Translations under genes and position numbers: made by a program
Shown: positions 6,694-15,270 of the stretch, piece after piece
Layout: every line of letters begins with the position of its first letter
How positions within the stretch are numbered: the first letter of the stretch is position 1
Notes under the pieces: model-generated
What the model was told of the DNA's origin: nothing
What the model saw: only the letters and a program-made list of their open reading frames with translations
Databases searched by the model: none
Source of the DNA: Peptostreptococcaceae bacterium
GTDB taxonomy: Bacteria > Bacillota > Clostridia > Peptostreptococcales > Peptostreptococcaceae
Direction of reading: 5' to 3'
Length of the DNA: 16,950 bases
Assembly (NCBI GenBank): GCA_017425305.1
Contig: JAFOOW010000061.1
Coordinates: 1-16,950 of the forward strand

Positions 6694-7398
6694 ATGACAA
6701 AGCCGATGTACAAAAGAGTACTATTAAAGTTAAGTGGAGAAGCACTATCTGGAGATAGAGGATTTGGTATAAATAATGATGTTGTTAATGAAATCGCAGA
6801 AGCTATAAACCAAATACAATCTAGAGGTGTAGAAGTAGCTGTAGTTGTTGGTGGAGGTAACTTCTGGAGAGGAAGAACATCAGAAGGAATGGACAGAACA
6901 ACTGCTGACTATATAGGAATGCTAGCTACAGTTATGAATGCTATGGCATTACAAGATGCACTTGAGAATATAGGAGTTTTAACAAGAGTTCAAACTGCTA
7001 TAGAAATGAGACAAATAGCAGAACCTTATATAAGAAGAAAAGCTGTTAGACACTTAGAAAAAGAAAGAGTTGTTATATTCGGAGCAGGAACAGGAAATCC
7101 TTACTTCTCAACAGATACAGCAGCTGCACTTCGTGCTGCAGAAATGGAAGCAGAAGTAATATTACTAGCTAAAAATGTTGATGCTGTATATGATAAAGAT
7201 CCAAAAGTACATAGTGATGCTAAAAAATTCACAGAATTAAGTTATATAGAAGTTTTACAAAAGGAACTTAAAGTTATGGACTCTACTGCTACATCTTTAT
7301 GTATGGATAATAAAATACCAATAAAGGTATTTGAACTTTCAACAGAGAATATAATAAAAGCAGTTATGGGAGAAAATATAGGTACTACTGTAAAATAA
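6694..7398 (+). CDS. pyrH: UMP kinase
   Basis: Uridylate kinase, 234 residues, of the amino-acid-kinase fold; it makes UDP from UMP and ATP in pyrimidine nucleotide synthesis. The ATG at 6694 is chosen because GGGAGG (6681-6686) lies 7 bases before it and the protein then begins [18 protein letters not shown]; an in-frame TTG at 6679 overlaps that ribosome binding site and is rejected. Motifs: phosphate-binding KLSGEAL (12-18), [10 protein letters not shown] (51-60), UMP-site [11 protein letters not shown] (66-76), [17 protein letters not shown] and VDAVYDKDP. The enzyme is hexameric and allosteric in known bacteria. The order rpsB-tsf-pyrH-frr is the standard bacterial one. It lies downstream of a terminator and shows the ordinary ATA-rich codon use of the later cluster genes. 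Confidence 0.98.
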   Translation: MTKPMYKRVLLKLSGEALSGDRGFGINNDVVNEIAEAINQIQSRGVEVAVVVGGGNFWRGRTSEGMDRTTADYIGMLATVMNAMALQDALENIGVLTRVQTAIEMRQIAEPYIRRKAVRHLEKERVVIFGAGTGNPYFSTDTAAALRAAEMEAEVILLAKNVDAVYDKDPKVHSDAKKFTELSYIEVLQKELKVMDSTATSLCMDNKIPIKVFELSTENIIKAVMGENIGTTVK

Positions 7399-7423
7399 TT
7401 AATATTTCTAAGGAGGAAGTAAA

Positions 7424-7981
7424 ATGAGCGCACAAGTTAAGAAGCAATTAGAAGAAAAAATGGCTAGAACAATAGAAGCACTTAAGTCAGAATTTACTAC
7501 TATAAGAGCAGGTAGAGCTAATGCTCAAATGCTTGATAAAATAAGAGTTGATTACTATGGAACTCCAACTCCAATAAACCAAGTAGGAGCTATATCTGTT
7601 CCAGAACCAAGAACATTAATGATAAACCCATGGGATAAAACTGCTATGAGTGAAATAGAAAAAGCTATAAGAAACTCAGATTTAGGATTAAACCCAACTA
7701 ACGATGGTCAAGTTATAAGAATATCTGTACCAGCATTAACAGAAGAAAGAAGAAAAGAATTAGCTAAGCAAGCTAGTAAGGTTGCTGAAGAGTTTAAAGT
7801 TAGATTAAGAAATGAAAGAAGAGATGCTAACGATAAGCTTAAAAAGATGGAAAAAGAAGGCGAAATAACTGAAGACGATTTAAAGAAATCTCAAGATGAA
7901 GTTCAAAAAATAACTGATAAGTTCATAAAAGATGTAGATGCTTTATTAAAAGCAAAAGAACAAGATATAATGGCGGTATAA
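7424..7981 (+). CDS. frr: Ribosome recycling factor
   Basis: RRF, 185 residues, the normal length. With EF-G it splits post-termination ribosomes. The sequence begins MSAQVKKQLEEKMARTIEAL and shows TTIRAGRANAQMLDKI, VDYYGTPTPINQVG, the NPWDKTAMSEIEKAI block, LGLNPTNDGQVIRI and VPALTEERRKEL. These cover the long three-helix domain I and the inserted beta domain II (about residues 30-105). AGGAGG (7411-7416) precedes the ATG by 7 bases. It follows pyrH by 25 bases and is followed after only 2 bases by a GTG-initiated small gene, which suggests translational coupling. Confidence 0.99.
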   Translation: MSAQVKKQLEEKMARTIEALKSEFTTIRAGRANAQMLDKIRVDYYGTPTPINQVGAISVPEPRTLMINPWDKTAMSEIEKAIRNSDLGLNPTNDGQVIRISVPALTEERRKELAKQASKVAEEFKVRLRNERRDANDKLKKMEKEGEITEDDLKKSQDEVQKITDKFIKDVDALLKAKEQDIMAV

Positions 7982-7983
7982 TA

Positions 7984-8187
7984 GTGAATAACTATTATAA
8001 ACTATTAGGACTTCATACTGATGAGGTAGTAGATTTCTTTAAAAAAGGAAATAAAAACTATAAAATCACTACTATTAAAGGATATAAAGATCAAGATAAA
8101 CTTGTTATACCTAAGGTAGTTAAGATAGTTGAAAAAGATAGTAATATAGAAATCATACAAACATATTTTTCTGACTCCTTAATATAG
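7984..8187 (+). CDS. Small protein of unknown function between frr and uppS
   Basis: This is a 67-residue protein that I do not recognise. The GTG start lies 2 bases after the frr stop and has no good Shine-Dalgarno box of its own (only GGCGG inside the frr end), so coupled translation is likely. The protein is soluble in appearance, basic and hydrophobic in alternation, and has no Cys, signal or membrane segment. The pattern (LLGLHTDEVVDFFKKG, then YKITTIKG, then KLVIPKVVKI, then IEIIQTYFSD) suggests a helix followed by three beta strands. This vaguely recalls a single PASTA-like unit, which is speculation. Reading it as a gene rests on the tight spacing, codon use like its neighbours and a stop placed inside a hairpin that closes the unit. 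Chance is less likely but not excluded. Confidence 0.65.
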   Translation: MNNYYKLLGLHTDEVVDFFKKGNKNYKITTIKGYKDQDKLVIPKVVKIVEKDSNIEIIQTYFSDSLI

Positions 8188-8202
8188 GAGTCAGAAAATT
8201 TT
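8167..8202 (+). terminator. Hairpin overlapping the end of the 67-codon gene
   Basis: TTTTCTGACTCCT (8167-8179) pairs perfectly with AGGAGTCAGAAAA (8186-8198) around TAATAT, followed by TTTTATT. The left arm encodes the last residues (SDS) of the small protein, and its TAG stop (8185-8187) runs from the last loop base into the right arm. It may be a partial terminator before uppS; ribosomes ending at the TAG would cover the stem and could alter its folding. Confidence 0.65.
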
Positions 8203-8220
8203 ATTGGGAGGTAATTTTAT

Positions 8221-8955
8221 ATGGATAAAAATCTTATAGACAACATAGACTTAAGTAACATACCTACTCATATAGCAATAATAATGGACGGAAATGGTAG
8301 ATGGGCAAAAGAAAGATTACTTCCTAGAACACTTGGTCATAAAGCAGGAGTTGAAGCTATAAGGTCTGTTATAAAAGAAGGTTCTAATCTTGGAGTTAAA
8401 CATATAACTTTATATGCTTTTTCAACTGAAAACTGGAAAAGACCAAAGCTTGAAGTTGAAGCTTTAATGAACTTACTAAATACATACTTAAAAAAAGAAT
8501 TAAAAGAATTACATGAAAATAATGTGAAAATAACTACTATAGGTGATATAGAGGTGTTACCAATTAAGTCTCTAGAAGCCGTAAACAATGCAATAAATAC
8601 AACAAAAGATAATACAGGACTGAATTTAAATATAGCATTAAACTATGGAAGTAGAAATGATATAAAAAATGCAGTTATAGATATAGTAAAAAATTGTAAA
8701 AGTGGTAAAATAGATATAGAAGATATTAATGAAGATATGATATCAAATTATTTAAGCACAAAGTCTATACCAGATCCAGATTTAATAATAAGAACTAGTG
8801 GAGAACAAAGAATTAGTAACTTCTTATTATGGGAGCTTGCTTATTCTGAATTCTACTTTACAGATGTATATTGGCCTGATTTTAATGAAGAAGAATTAAG
8901 AAAAGCAATATATGTTTATCAAAGTAGAGATAGAAGGTTTGGTGGACTTAAGTAA
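8221..8955 (+). CDS. uppS: Undecaprenyl diphosphate synthase (cis-prenyltransferase)
   Basis: UppS, 244 residues, adds eight isopentenyl units in cis to farnesyl diphosphate, giving the C55 lipid carrier for peptidoglycan and wall polymers. Signatures: HIAIIMDGNGRWAK with catalytic Asp23 and diphosphate-binding Arg27, TLYAFSTENWKRP (63-75), and the C-terminal RTSGEQRISNFLLWE (191-205) with Arg191 and Arg197, followed by AYSEFYFTDVYWPDF. Length is typical. GGGAGGT (8206-8212) precedes the ATG by 8 bases. It uses products of the MEP pathway, two steps of which (dxr, ispG) are encoded just downstream in the same cluster. The stop codon overlaps the ribosome binding site of cdsA (TAAGGAGA), so the two genes are tightly linked. 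Confidence 0.98.
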   Translation: MDKNLIDNIDLSNIPTHIAIIMDGNGRWAKERLLPRTLGHKAGVEAIRSVIKEGSNLGVKHITLYAFSTENWKRPKLEVEALMNLLNTYLKKELKELHENNVKITTIGDIEVLPIKSLEAVNNAINTTKDNTGLNLNIALNYGSRNDIKNAVIDIVKNCKSGKIDIEDINEDMISNYLSTKSIPDPDLIIRTSGEQRISNFLLWELAYSEFYFTDVYWPDFNEEELRKAIYVYQSRDRRFGGLK

Positions 8956-8967
8956 GGAGATTACTTT

Positions 8968-9744
8968 ATGGTTACAAGAATCATTGCAGCATTAGCTTTA
9001 GTACCATTATTTTTCTTTATAGTATATGGGGGCTTACCACTGTATATTGCAGAGCTTATTGTAGGAATAATAGGGTTAGATGAATTTTACAAAGCGTTTA
9101 AATCAAAGGATGTAAAACCTATAAGTATTTTGGGGTTTATATTTGCTATATATTTACCTTTAAAAAATACATTTAATTTAGTAGGAGAATATACATATAT
9201 AACTATATTTATTTTATTTTTAATAGGTATAGGTTATTTATTAGCTAGCAAAAGAAATATTATTGATTTTGCAGTAACATTTATAGGAATATTTTATGTA
9301 AATATATTCTTAGATTACATAATACTAACATTAAACAATTATGAATTAGGTAAAGTTTACGTTTGGTTAATATTCATAATATCATTTGCAACAGATACAT
9401 TTGCATACTTTAGTGGGTATTTACTTGGAAAGCATAAGCTTATACCTAGTATAAGTCCTAAAAAGACCATAGAAGGAAGCATAGGTGGAATACTAGGTTC
9501 TATTATATGTTGTATGGTTTTTGGGTACATATTTAAGTTTGATATGATGCATATGATAGTAATTGGAGGCTTAGGAAGTGTTATAGCTCAATTGGGAGAT
9601 TTATTTGCATCATCTATAAAAAGATATGTAGGGATTAAAGACTATGGAAAATTAATACCAGGACATGGTGGTATATTAGATAGATTTGATAGTGTTATAT
9701 TAGTAGCACCGTTTGTATACTATGCAATATTTTTATTTATGTAG
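8968..9744 (+). CDS. cdsA: Phosphatidate cytidylyltransferase
   Basis: CDP-diacylglycerol synthase, 258 residues, a multi-spanning membrane enzyme that makes CDP-diacylglycerol from phosphatidic acid and CTP for phospholipid synthesis. At least seven hydrophobic segments are visible, starting with residues 5-20. The CdsA signature is complete: SSIKR (215-219), KD (224-225), then PGHGGILDRFD (231-241), with the conserved Asp225, His233, Asp238, Arg239 and Asp241. The earlier block SPKKTIEGSIGG (163-174) and the ATDTFAYFSG segment also match the family. The start lies 12 bases after uppS and its AAGGAGA box overlaps the uppS stop. The order uppS-cdsA-dxr-rseP is common in Gram-positive and many other bacteria. 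Confidence 0.97.
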   Translation: MVTRIIAALALVPLFFFIVYGGLPLYIAELIVGIIGLDEFYKAFKSKDVKPISILGFIFAIYLPLKNTFNLVGEYTYITIFILFLIGIGYLLASKRNIIDFAVTFIGIFYVNIFLDYIILTLNNYELGKVYVWLIFIISFATDTFAYFSGYLLGKHKLIPSISPKKTIEGSIGGILGSIICCMVFGYIFKFDMMHMIVIGGLGSVIAQLGDLFASSIKRYVGIKDYGKLIPGHGGILDRFDSVILVAPFVYYAIFLFM

Positions 9745-9766
9745 GCTTCAGATATTCTGAAGCTTT
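9744..9766 (+). terminator. Short hairpin between cdsA and dxr
   Basis: GCTTCAGA (9745-9752) pairs with TCTGAAGC (9756-9763) around a 3-base loop, followed only by TTTAAC. The short U-tract suggests a weak or partial terminator or a processing stem directly after the cdsA stop. Confidence 0.5.
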
Positions 9767-9809
9767 AACTATATAGTATGAATTTTAGCAAAAAGGGAGC
9801 AAGAAATAT

Positions 9810-10961
9810 ATGAAAAAAATATCAATATTAGGTTCAACAGGTTCAATAGGAACACAAACATTAGATGTTGTTAGAGCAAATAGAGATAAGTTTGAAGTAG
9901 TAGCAATATCTGCTAATAGTAGTATAAACTTATTATTAGAACAAATAAAAGAATTTAGACCTAAATATGTAGCGGTATATAATGAAGCAAGTGCAAAAGC
10001 ACTAAAAGAAATGATACCAAGTGATATAAATATAGAGGTATTAAGTGGAATGGAAGGCTTAGTAGCTATTTCTTCATTAGATGAAATAGATGTTTTACTA
10101 ACTGCTATAGTGGGTATGATAGGTTTAGTACCGACATTAGAAGCTATTAAAAAAGGTAAAACTATAGCACTTGCAAATAAGGAAACATTAGTTACTGCAG
10201 GTCAATTAGTTATGGAAGAAGCTAAGAAGAATAATGTAAAAATACTTCCAGTAGATAGTGAACATAGTGCTATATTCCAATGTCTAAATGGTGAAAATAA
10301 TAAAGAAATTGAAAGTTTAATATTAACTGCATCAGGTGGACCATTTAGAGGTAAAACTAAAAGTCAATTATTAAATGTAACAAAAAATGAGGCTTTAAAA
10401 CATCCTAACTGGAGTATGGGAAGAAAAATAAGTATAGATTCATCTACACTTATGAATAAGGGATTAGAAGTTATAGAGGCAAAGTGGTTGTTTGATGTTA
10501 ATACTGATAAAATAGATGTTGTAGTACATCCTCAAAGTATAATACATTCTATGGTTCAGTTTGTAGATAGCTCTATAATTGCACAAATGGGATGTCCAGA
10601 TATGAAACTTCCTATACAATATGCACTAACTTATCCAGATAGAATATTAAATGATTTTGAAAGATTAGATTTCTCTAAATTAACTAGTTTAACTTTTGAA
10701 AAACCAGATTTAGAAACATTCCCATGTTTAAAGCTTGCATATGATAGTTCAAATATGGGAGGAACTTATTCTGCAGTTTTAAATGCAGCAAATGAAGTTT
10801 TAGTTAATGAATTTTTAGAGGATAAAATTGGATTCTATGACATACCATATTACATAGAAAAAACATTAGATGCTCACAAAAGTATAAGCAAGCCTTCATT
10901 AGAAGAAATATTACATATAGATAAATGGAGTAGAGATTTCGTAAAAGAATGTATAAAATAG
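9810..10961 (+). CDS. dxr: 1-deoxy-D-xylulose 5-phosphate reductoisomerase
   Basis: DXR (IspC), 383 residues, converts DXP to 2-C-methyl-D-erythritol 4-phosphate with NADPH, the first committed step of the MEP isoprenoid pathway and the target of fosmidomycin. The NADPH loop GSTGSIG is at 8-14. Metal and substrate residues are visible: Asp149-Ser150-Glu151 in [18 protein letters not shown] (174-181), HPNWSMGRK (198-206) and [13 protein letters not shown] (212-224) with Asn216, Lys217 and Glu220. The flexible-loop segment [12 protein letters not shown] is present. The start follows GGGAG (9795-9799) by 10 bases, slightly long spacing. It lies between cdsA and rseP in the usual order and feeds IspG and finally UppS. 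Confidence 0.98.
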   Translation: MKKISILGSTGSIGTQTLDVVRANRDKFEVVAISANSSINLLLEQIKEFRPKYVAVYNEASAKALKEMIPSDINIEVLSGMEGLVAISSLDEIDVLLTAIVGMIGLVPTLEAIKKGKTIALANKETLVTAGQLVMEEAKKNNVKILPVDSEHSAIFQCLNGENNKEIESLILTASGGPFRGKTKSQLLNVTKNEALKHPNWSMGRKISIDSSTLMNKGLEVIEAKWLFDVNTDKIDVVVHPQSIIHSMVQFVDSSIIAQMGCPDMKLPIQYALTYPDRILNDFERLDFSKLTSLTFEKPDLETFPCLKLAYDSSNMGGTYSAVLNAANEVLVNEFLEDKIGFYDIPYYIEKTLDAHKSISKPSLEEILHIDKWSRDFVKECIK

Positions 10962-10973
10962 GGTGGTGAAGTT

Positions 10974-11993
10974 ATGAATATATTAACTATATTAGTAGCT
11001 ATATTAGCTTTTGGTTTAATTGTATTCATTCATGAGTTAGGGCATTTTCTTTTTGCTAAAAAAGCAGGGGTTAGAATTCATGAATTTGCTATAGGTATGG
11101 GACCTAAGATATATGGATTTAAAAAAGGAGAAACAATATACACTATAAGATTATTACCTTTAGGTGGTTATGTAGCTATGGAAGGTGAAGATGGAGATTC
11201 TAAGGATCCTAGAGCTTTTGGAAATAAAACTATATTACAAAGAGCTAGTATACTTTTTGCAGGTCCATTCTTTAATATAATACTTACATTTATAATACTA
11301 ATACCAGTATTTATATTTATGGGAAGTCCAAGTACAACATTAAGAGAAGTAATAGATAATTCTCCAGCGCAAGTTGCAGGTTTACAAGCAGGAGACACTA
11401 TAAAGTCTATTAATGGAGAAAAAATAAAGAATTGGAATGACTTAAGTCAATATATAAACAATTCAAATGGTGAAGAATTAAAAATAAAAATAGATAGAAA
11501 TGGTTCAACTCAAGAAATAAATGTTAAACCTGAATCAAAAGAAGGTAATTATGTAATAGGGATTTATCCTAAAAATGAAAAAAATATTGTAGGCGCATTT
11601 TCTAATGCTATAAAAACTACAATAAGTATGATTGTACAAATGATTACATTCTTAGTTCAACTAGTTACAGGAACAGTTCCAGGTGGAATAGAAGGTTCTG
11701 TTTCAGGTCCTATTGGAGTTATAAGTATTGTAGCAGATGCAACAAAGGCAGGACTTATAAATGTTCTATACTTAGCATCAGTAATAAGTTTAAACTTAGG
11801 AGTATTAAATTTATTACCAATACCAGCTCTTGATGGAGGAAGATTATTCTTCTTAGCAATAGAGTTTATCAGAGGTGGAAAGAAAATAGACCCTAACAAA
11901 GAGGGAATGATAAATATGATAGGATTTTCAGCATTGATGCTATTTATGTTATTTATAACTTATAAGGATATAGTTAAACTTATAGGAATGTAA
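10974..11993 (+). CDS. rseP: RIP metalloprotease RseP (site-2 protease)
   Basis: An intramembrane zinc protease of 339 residues (RseP/RasP family) that cuts membrane-bound anti-sigma factors and leftover signal peptides. The first helix carries the zinc motif HELGH (20-24, with catalytic Glu21). The third ligand lies in NLLPIPALDGGRL (279-291, Asp287). A single PDZ domain spans about 122-185 (AGLQAGDTIKSING). Other hydrophobic segments at about 93-117, 216-232 and 315-331 complete a four-helix layout. The start is 12 bases after dxr with GGTGGTGA in the gap. In relatives this protease can release sigma-V/sigma-W type regulators; no anti-sigma gene is seen in this window, so its substrate here is not known. 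Confidence 0.97.
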   Translation: MNILTILVAILAFGLIVFIHELGHFLFAKKAGVRIHEFAIGMGPKIYGFKKGETIYTIRLLPLGGYVAMEGEDGDSKDPRAFGNKTILQRASILFAGPFFNIILTFIILIPVFIFMGSPSTTLREVIDNSPAQVAGLQAGDTIKSINGEKIKNWNDLSQYINNSNGEELKIKIDRNGSTQEINVKPESKEGNYVIGIYPKNEKNIVGAFSNAIKTTISMIVQMITFLVQLVTGTVPGGIEGSVSGPIGVISIVADATKAGLINVLYLASVISLNLGVLNLLPIPALDGGRLFFLAIEFIRGGKKIDPNKEGMINMIGFSALMLFMLFITYKDIVKLIGM

Positions 11994-12018
11994 ATTAAGT
12001 AAAAGTGAAGGTGAGACT

Positions 12019-13074
12019 ATGAGTTACAAAAGAAGAATGTGTAGGGAAGTTAGTGTAGGAAATGTAAAGATAGGTGGTAACAATCCTATATCAATACAAT
12101 CTATGACTAATACAGACACAAGAGATGCTAAGGCTACTATAGCCCAAATTAAGCGCTTAGAAGATGTTGGATGTGAAATTGTAAGAGTTGCAGTTCCGGA
12201 TATGGAAGCAGCTAAAAATATAGGTGAAATAAAAAGAAATGTAAACATACCTGTAATAGCAGATATTCACTTTGACTATAGGTTAGCTCTTGAAGCTATA
12301 GAGCAAGGTGTTGATGGAGTTAGAATAAATCCAGGAAACATAGGAGATATAGAAAGAGTAAAATTAATAGTTAACAAATGTAAAGAAAGAAATCTAAAAA
12401 TAAGAATAGGTGTAAATGGTGGTTCTTTAGAAAAAGAATTATTAGAAAAGTATGGCTCTGCAACACCAGAAGCTTTAGTAGAAAGTGCTTTAAATCATGT
12501 TAAAATTCTTGAAGATTTAGATTTTTACAATATAGTAATATCACTTAAATCATCAGATATATATAAGACTTTAGATGCTTATGAACTAATATCTAAAAAA
12601 GTAGATTATCCACTTCATATAGGTATAACTGAATCTGGAAGTATAAAAAGAGGAACGATAAAATCTTCTATAGGTGTGGGAGCTTTATTACTAAAAGGTA
12701 TAGGAGATACTATGAGAATATCTCTTACAGGAGACCCAACTGAAGAGGTATTAGTAGGAAAAGAAATACTAAGAAGTCTAGACTTATTAAATGATAGAAT
12801 AAAAGTTATATCATGTCCTACATGTGGAAGATGTAATATAGACCTTATAAGTGTTGTTAATGAGGTTGAAGAAAAAATTAACCATATGGAAAAAGACATA
12901 ACTGTAGCTATAATGGGATGTGCAGTTAATGGACCAGGAGAAGCTAAAGAAGCGGATATAGGTATAGCTGGTGGTAAAGGTGAAGGATTACTATTTAAAA
13001 AAGGTGAAATAGTTAGAAAAATAAAAGGAAATAATTTAGTTGAAGAATTACTAGAAGAGATAAATAAATATTAA
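12019..13074 (+). CDS. ispG: 4-hydroxy-3-methylbut-2-enyl diphosphate synthase
   Basis: IspG (GcpE), 351 residues, the usual length of the bacterial two-domain form. It reduces MEcPP to HMBPP using a [4Fe-4S] cluster and electrons from ferredoxin or flavodoxin, the penultimate MEP step. The N-terminal TIM barrel begins with GGNNPISIQSMTNTDT. The cluster ligands are Cys266 and Cys269 in CPTCGRC, Cys301 in MGCAVNGPGEA and Glu308, with the same spacing as in characterised IspG. AADIGIAGG-like KEADIGIAGG follows. GAAGGTGAG (12007-12015) precedes the ATG. It is the last gene of the cluster: a strong terminator follows, and the next gene is a hydrogenase, not polC as in several other firmicutes. 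Confidence 0.98.
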   Translation: MSYKRRMCREVSVGNVKIGGNNPISIQSMTNTDTRDAKATIAQIKRLEDVGCEIVRVAVPDMEAAKNIGEIKRNVNIPVIADIHFDYRLALEAIEQGVDGVRINPGNIGDIERVKLIVNKCKERNLKIRIGVNGGSLEKELLEKYGSATPEALVESALNHVKILEDLDFYNIVISLKSSDIYKTLDAYELISKKVDYPLHIGITESGSIKRGTIKSSIGVGALLLKGIGDTMRISLTGDPTEEVLVGKEILRSLDLLNDRIKVISCPTCGRCNIDLISVVNEVEEKINHMEKDITVAIMGCAVNGPGEAKEADIGIAGGKGEGLLFKKGEIVRKIKGNNLVEELLEEINKY

Positions 13075-13079
13075 TATAT

Positions 13080-13123
13080 AAGGATGTTTAAAATCTATTA
13101 AGTAGATTTAAGCATCCTTTTTT
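13080..13123 (+). terminator. Rho-independent terminator after ispG
   Basis: AAGGATG (13080-13086) pairs with CATCCTT (13113-13119), extended by TTT/AAG and then AAATCTA (13091-13097) with TAGATTT (13103-13109). One base (A13090) is bulged and the loop has 5 bases. A T6 tract (13118-13123) follows. It marks the end of the rpsB-ispG cluster. The 127 bases from 13124 to 13250 hold no gene and no convincing promoter that I can name. Confidence 0.9.
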
Positions 13124-13250
13124 ATGTAAATCAATATTTAGTTAATAATATACAGTCATACATCTAGACAAACAAACAAGAATAATATTTTGATAAGTGG
13201 AAAAAGTAATTAATAGGTTATAAGAGAATTTTATAAAGGAGAACAATATT

Positions 13251-15182
13251 ATGGAAAATAAAACTACTATAATACAGAGTTCTTTAGGTTCAGTATTTTC
13301 TGTGTTTAGTGAAGATGAGTTAAAAAAAGCTACAGATAAAGGGAAAAGAATAGTAGCTATAGCTGGAAAAATAAATAATCCTGGTATTATAGAAGTTCCA
13401 GAGCATGCAACATTACAAGATATAATAAATCTTGCTGGTGGAATACTTAATAATAGTAAGTTTAAAGCTGCTCAGCTAGGTATACCATTTGGAGGTTTTA
13501 TAACTTCTGAAAGGCTAGATGAAGAATTAGATTTTGATTTATTTGATGAGCATACTAGTAGAAATATTATTATATTATCTCAAGAAGACTGTATAGTACA
13601 GTATGCCAAATTCTACATAGATTTTTTACTTGGAAAAATGAGAAATGATAAATATAGAAAATATAAGGCTGTACAAGATGAAATTATAAAAATGTGGAGA
13701 ATTTTAGACAGAATAGGTAAAGGAAGATCTAATATGAGAGACATATTCTCATTAAGAAGCCTAGCTATTACAGTAAAAAATACTTTAAATCAAAAACATA
13801 ACATAATGCAAGATATAATACATAATTTTTATGAAGAAATAGAAGAACATATAGAGGAAGGAAAGTGTTACACGTCTCAATGTAATCATCTTATAAAATT
13901 AACAATAACTGAAAAGTGTATAGGATGTGGAGCTTGTGAAAGAGTATGTCCAGTGGATTGCATAAGCGGAGAAAGAAAGCAACAGCATTATATTGATTAT
14001 AATAGATGTACACATTGTGGCCAATGTGTATCAGTATGTCCAGTAGATGCTATAACAGCAGGAGATAATACTTTTAAATTCCTTAGAGATTTAGCAACTC
14101 CTAATAAAATCGTAATAACTCAAATGGCACCTGCTATAAGAGTTGCTATAGGAGAGGCATTTGGATTTGAACCTGGAGTAAATGTTGAAAATAAAATATC
14201 TGCAGCACTTAGAAAACTAGGTGTAGATTATGTATTTGATACAACATGGGCAGCAGACTTAACAATTATGGAAGAAGCAGCTGAATTCCAAGATAGGCTA
14301 GAAAGATACTTTAAGGGTGATACAGATGTAAAACTACCTATACTAACATCTTGCTGTCCGGCATGGGTTAAATTTATAGAGCAAAACTATGCAGATATGT
14401 TAGATGTACCATCTAGTGCTAAATCACCTATGCAGATGTTTGCTACAGTAGCAAAAGATTTATGGGCAAAGGAAATGGGATTTGATAGAGAAAATATAGC
14501 TTCAGTTGCAATAATGCCATGTATAGCTAAAAAGTATGAAGCATCTAGACCTGAGTTTTCAAAAGACCTTAATTATGATGTAGATTATGTAATAACAACA
14601 AGAGAGCTTATAGAATTATTTAGAGAGTCAGGGATAGATTTAAATGAAATAGAGGATGAACCTATAGACCAAGTTTTAGGAGAATATACTGGTGCAGGTA
14701 TAATATTTGGACGAACTGGTGGAGTAATAGAAGCTGCTAGTAGAACAGCAGTTGAAAGTATGACAGGCTTAAGGCTTGATAATATAGAGTTTGAAGCTTT
14801 AAGAGGATGGGATGGATTTAGAGTTGGTGAAGTAGAAGTAGGAGATTTAAAGTTAAAAATAGGAGTTGCACATGGGCTTAAAGAAGCAGGAAAAATGCTT
14901 GATAAAATAAGAGCTGGAGAAGAGTTTTTCCATGCTATAGAGATAATGGCTTGTACAGGTGGATGTGTAGGTGGTGGCGGACAACCTAAAGCGAGAAAAC
15001 GCCAAGAAGTTTTACAACAAAGAGCAGAGGGGTTAAATAATATAGATAGATCATTACCATTAAGAAGATCTAATGAAAATCCAGCTGTATTAGAAATATA
15101 CAGAAAATATTTAGATCATCCACTAAGTCATAAAGCTCATGAGTTACTACACACTAGATATTTTGTAAAAGTTAAAAAATAG
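13251..15182 (+). CDS. [FeFe]-hydrogenase with degenerate HydB/NuoF-like N-terminal half
   Basis: 643 residues; AAAGGAGA precedes the ATG by 8 bases. Order of parts: an SLBB domain (about 33-97, AGKINNPGIIEVPEHATL and AGGI); a region (97-205) that lines up with the NuoF/HydB N3-cluster domain but lacks its SCGxCxxC cysteines (126-140 has none); two [4Fe-4S] ferredoxin motifs (Cys223, 226, 229, 233 and Cys253, 256, 259, 263); and the H-cluster catalytic domain. The latter is intact: TSCCPAW (366-372; Cys368, Cys369), MPCIAKKYE (422-430; Cys424) and EIMACTGGCVGGGGQP (564-579; Cys568, Cys572), with MEE at 340-342. Proton reduction or H2 oxidation in the cytosol is thus likely. The NAD/FMN-binding half of HydB is absent, and no HydB or HydC gene is in the window. 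Its electron partner is unknown; ferredoxin is the simplest guess. Maturases (HydE, HydF, HydG) must be elsewhere. Confidence 0.93.
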   Translation: MENKTTIIQSSLGSVFSVFSEDELKKATDKGKRIVAIAGKINNPGIIEVPEHATLQDIINLAGGILNNSKFKAAQLGIPFGGFITSERLDEELDFDLFDEHTSRNIIILSQEDCIVQYAKFYIDFLLGKMRNDKYRKYKAVQDEIIKMWRILDRIGKGRSNMRDIFSLRSLAITVKNTLNQKHNIMQDIIHNFYEEIEEHIEEGKCYTSQCNHLIKLTITEKCIGCGACERVCPVDCISGERKQQHYIDYNRCTHCGQCVSVCPVDAITAGDNTFKFLRDLATPNKIVITQMAPAIRVAIGEAFGFEPGVNVENKISAALRKLGVDYVFDTTWAADLTIMEEAAEFQDRLERYFKGDTDVKLPILTSCCPAWVKFIEQNYADMLDVPSSAKSPMQMFATVAKDLWAKEMGFDRENIASVAIMPCIAKKYEASRPEFSKDLNYDVDYVITTRELIELFRESGIDLNEIEDEPIDQVLGEYTGAGIIFGRTGGVIEAASRTAVESMTGLRLDNIEFEALRGWDGFRVGEVEVGDLKLKIGVAHGLKEAGKMLDKIRAGEEFFHAIEIMACTGGCVGGGGQPKARKRQEVLQQRAEGLNNIDRSLPLRRSNENPAVLEIYRKYLDHPLSHKAHELLHTRYFVKVKK

Positions 15183-15199
15183 GAGAATATAAATTACTT

Positions 15200-15229
15200 T
15201 TGTACAGATACTAATTAATGAAGATTATA
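15200..15229 (+). promoter_or_regulatory. Possible promoter before the lipoprotein gene
   Basis: TTGTAC (15200-15205) and ATTATA (15224-15229) are 18 bases apart. No terminator separates the hydrogenase from the lipoprotein gene, so co-transcription is equally possible. Confidence 0.3.
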
Positions 15230-15270
15230 GAAATTATAAAATATATGATTTATAAATATGGAGGTATATA

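Noticed and set aside
13124..13250. Promoter or redox operator for the hydrogenase gene
   Set aside because: TTGATA at 13190 has no well-spaced -10, and no palindromic Rex-type site is convincing, so no feature is called.
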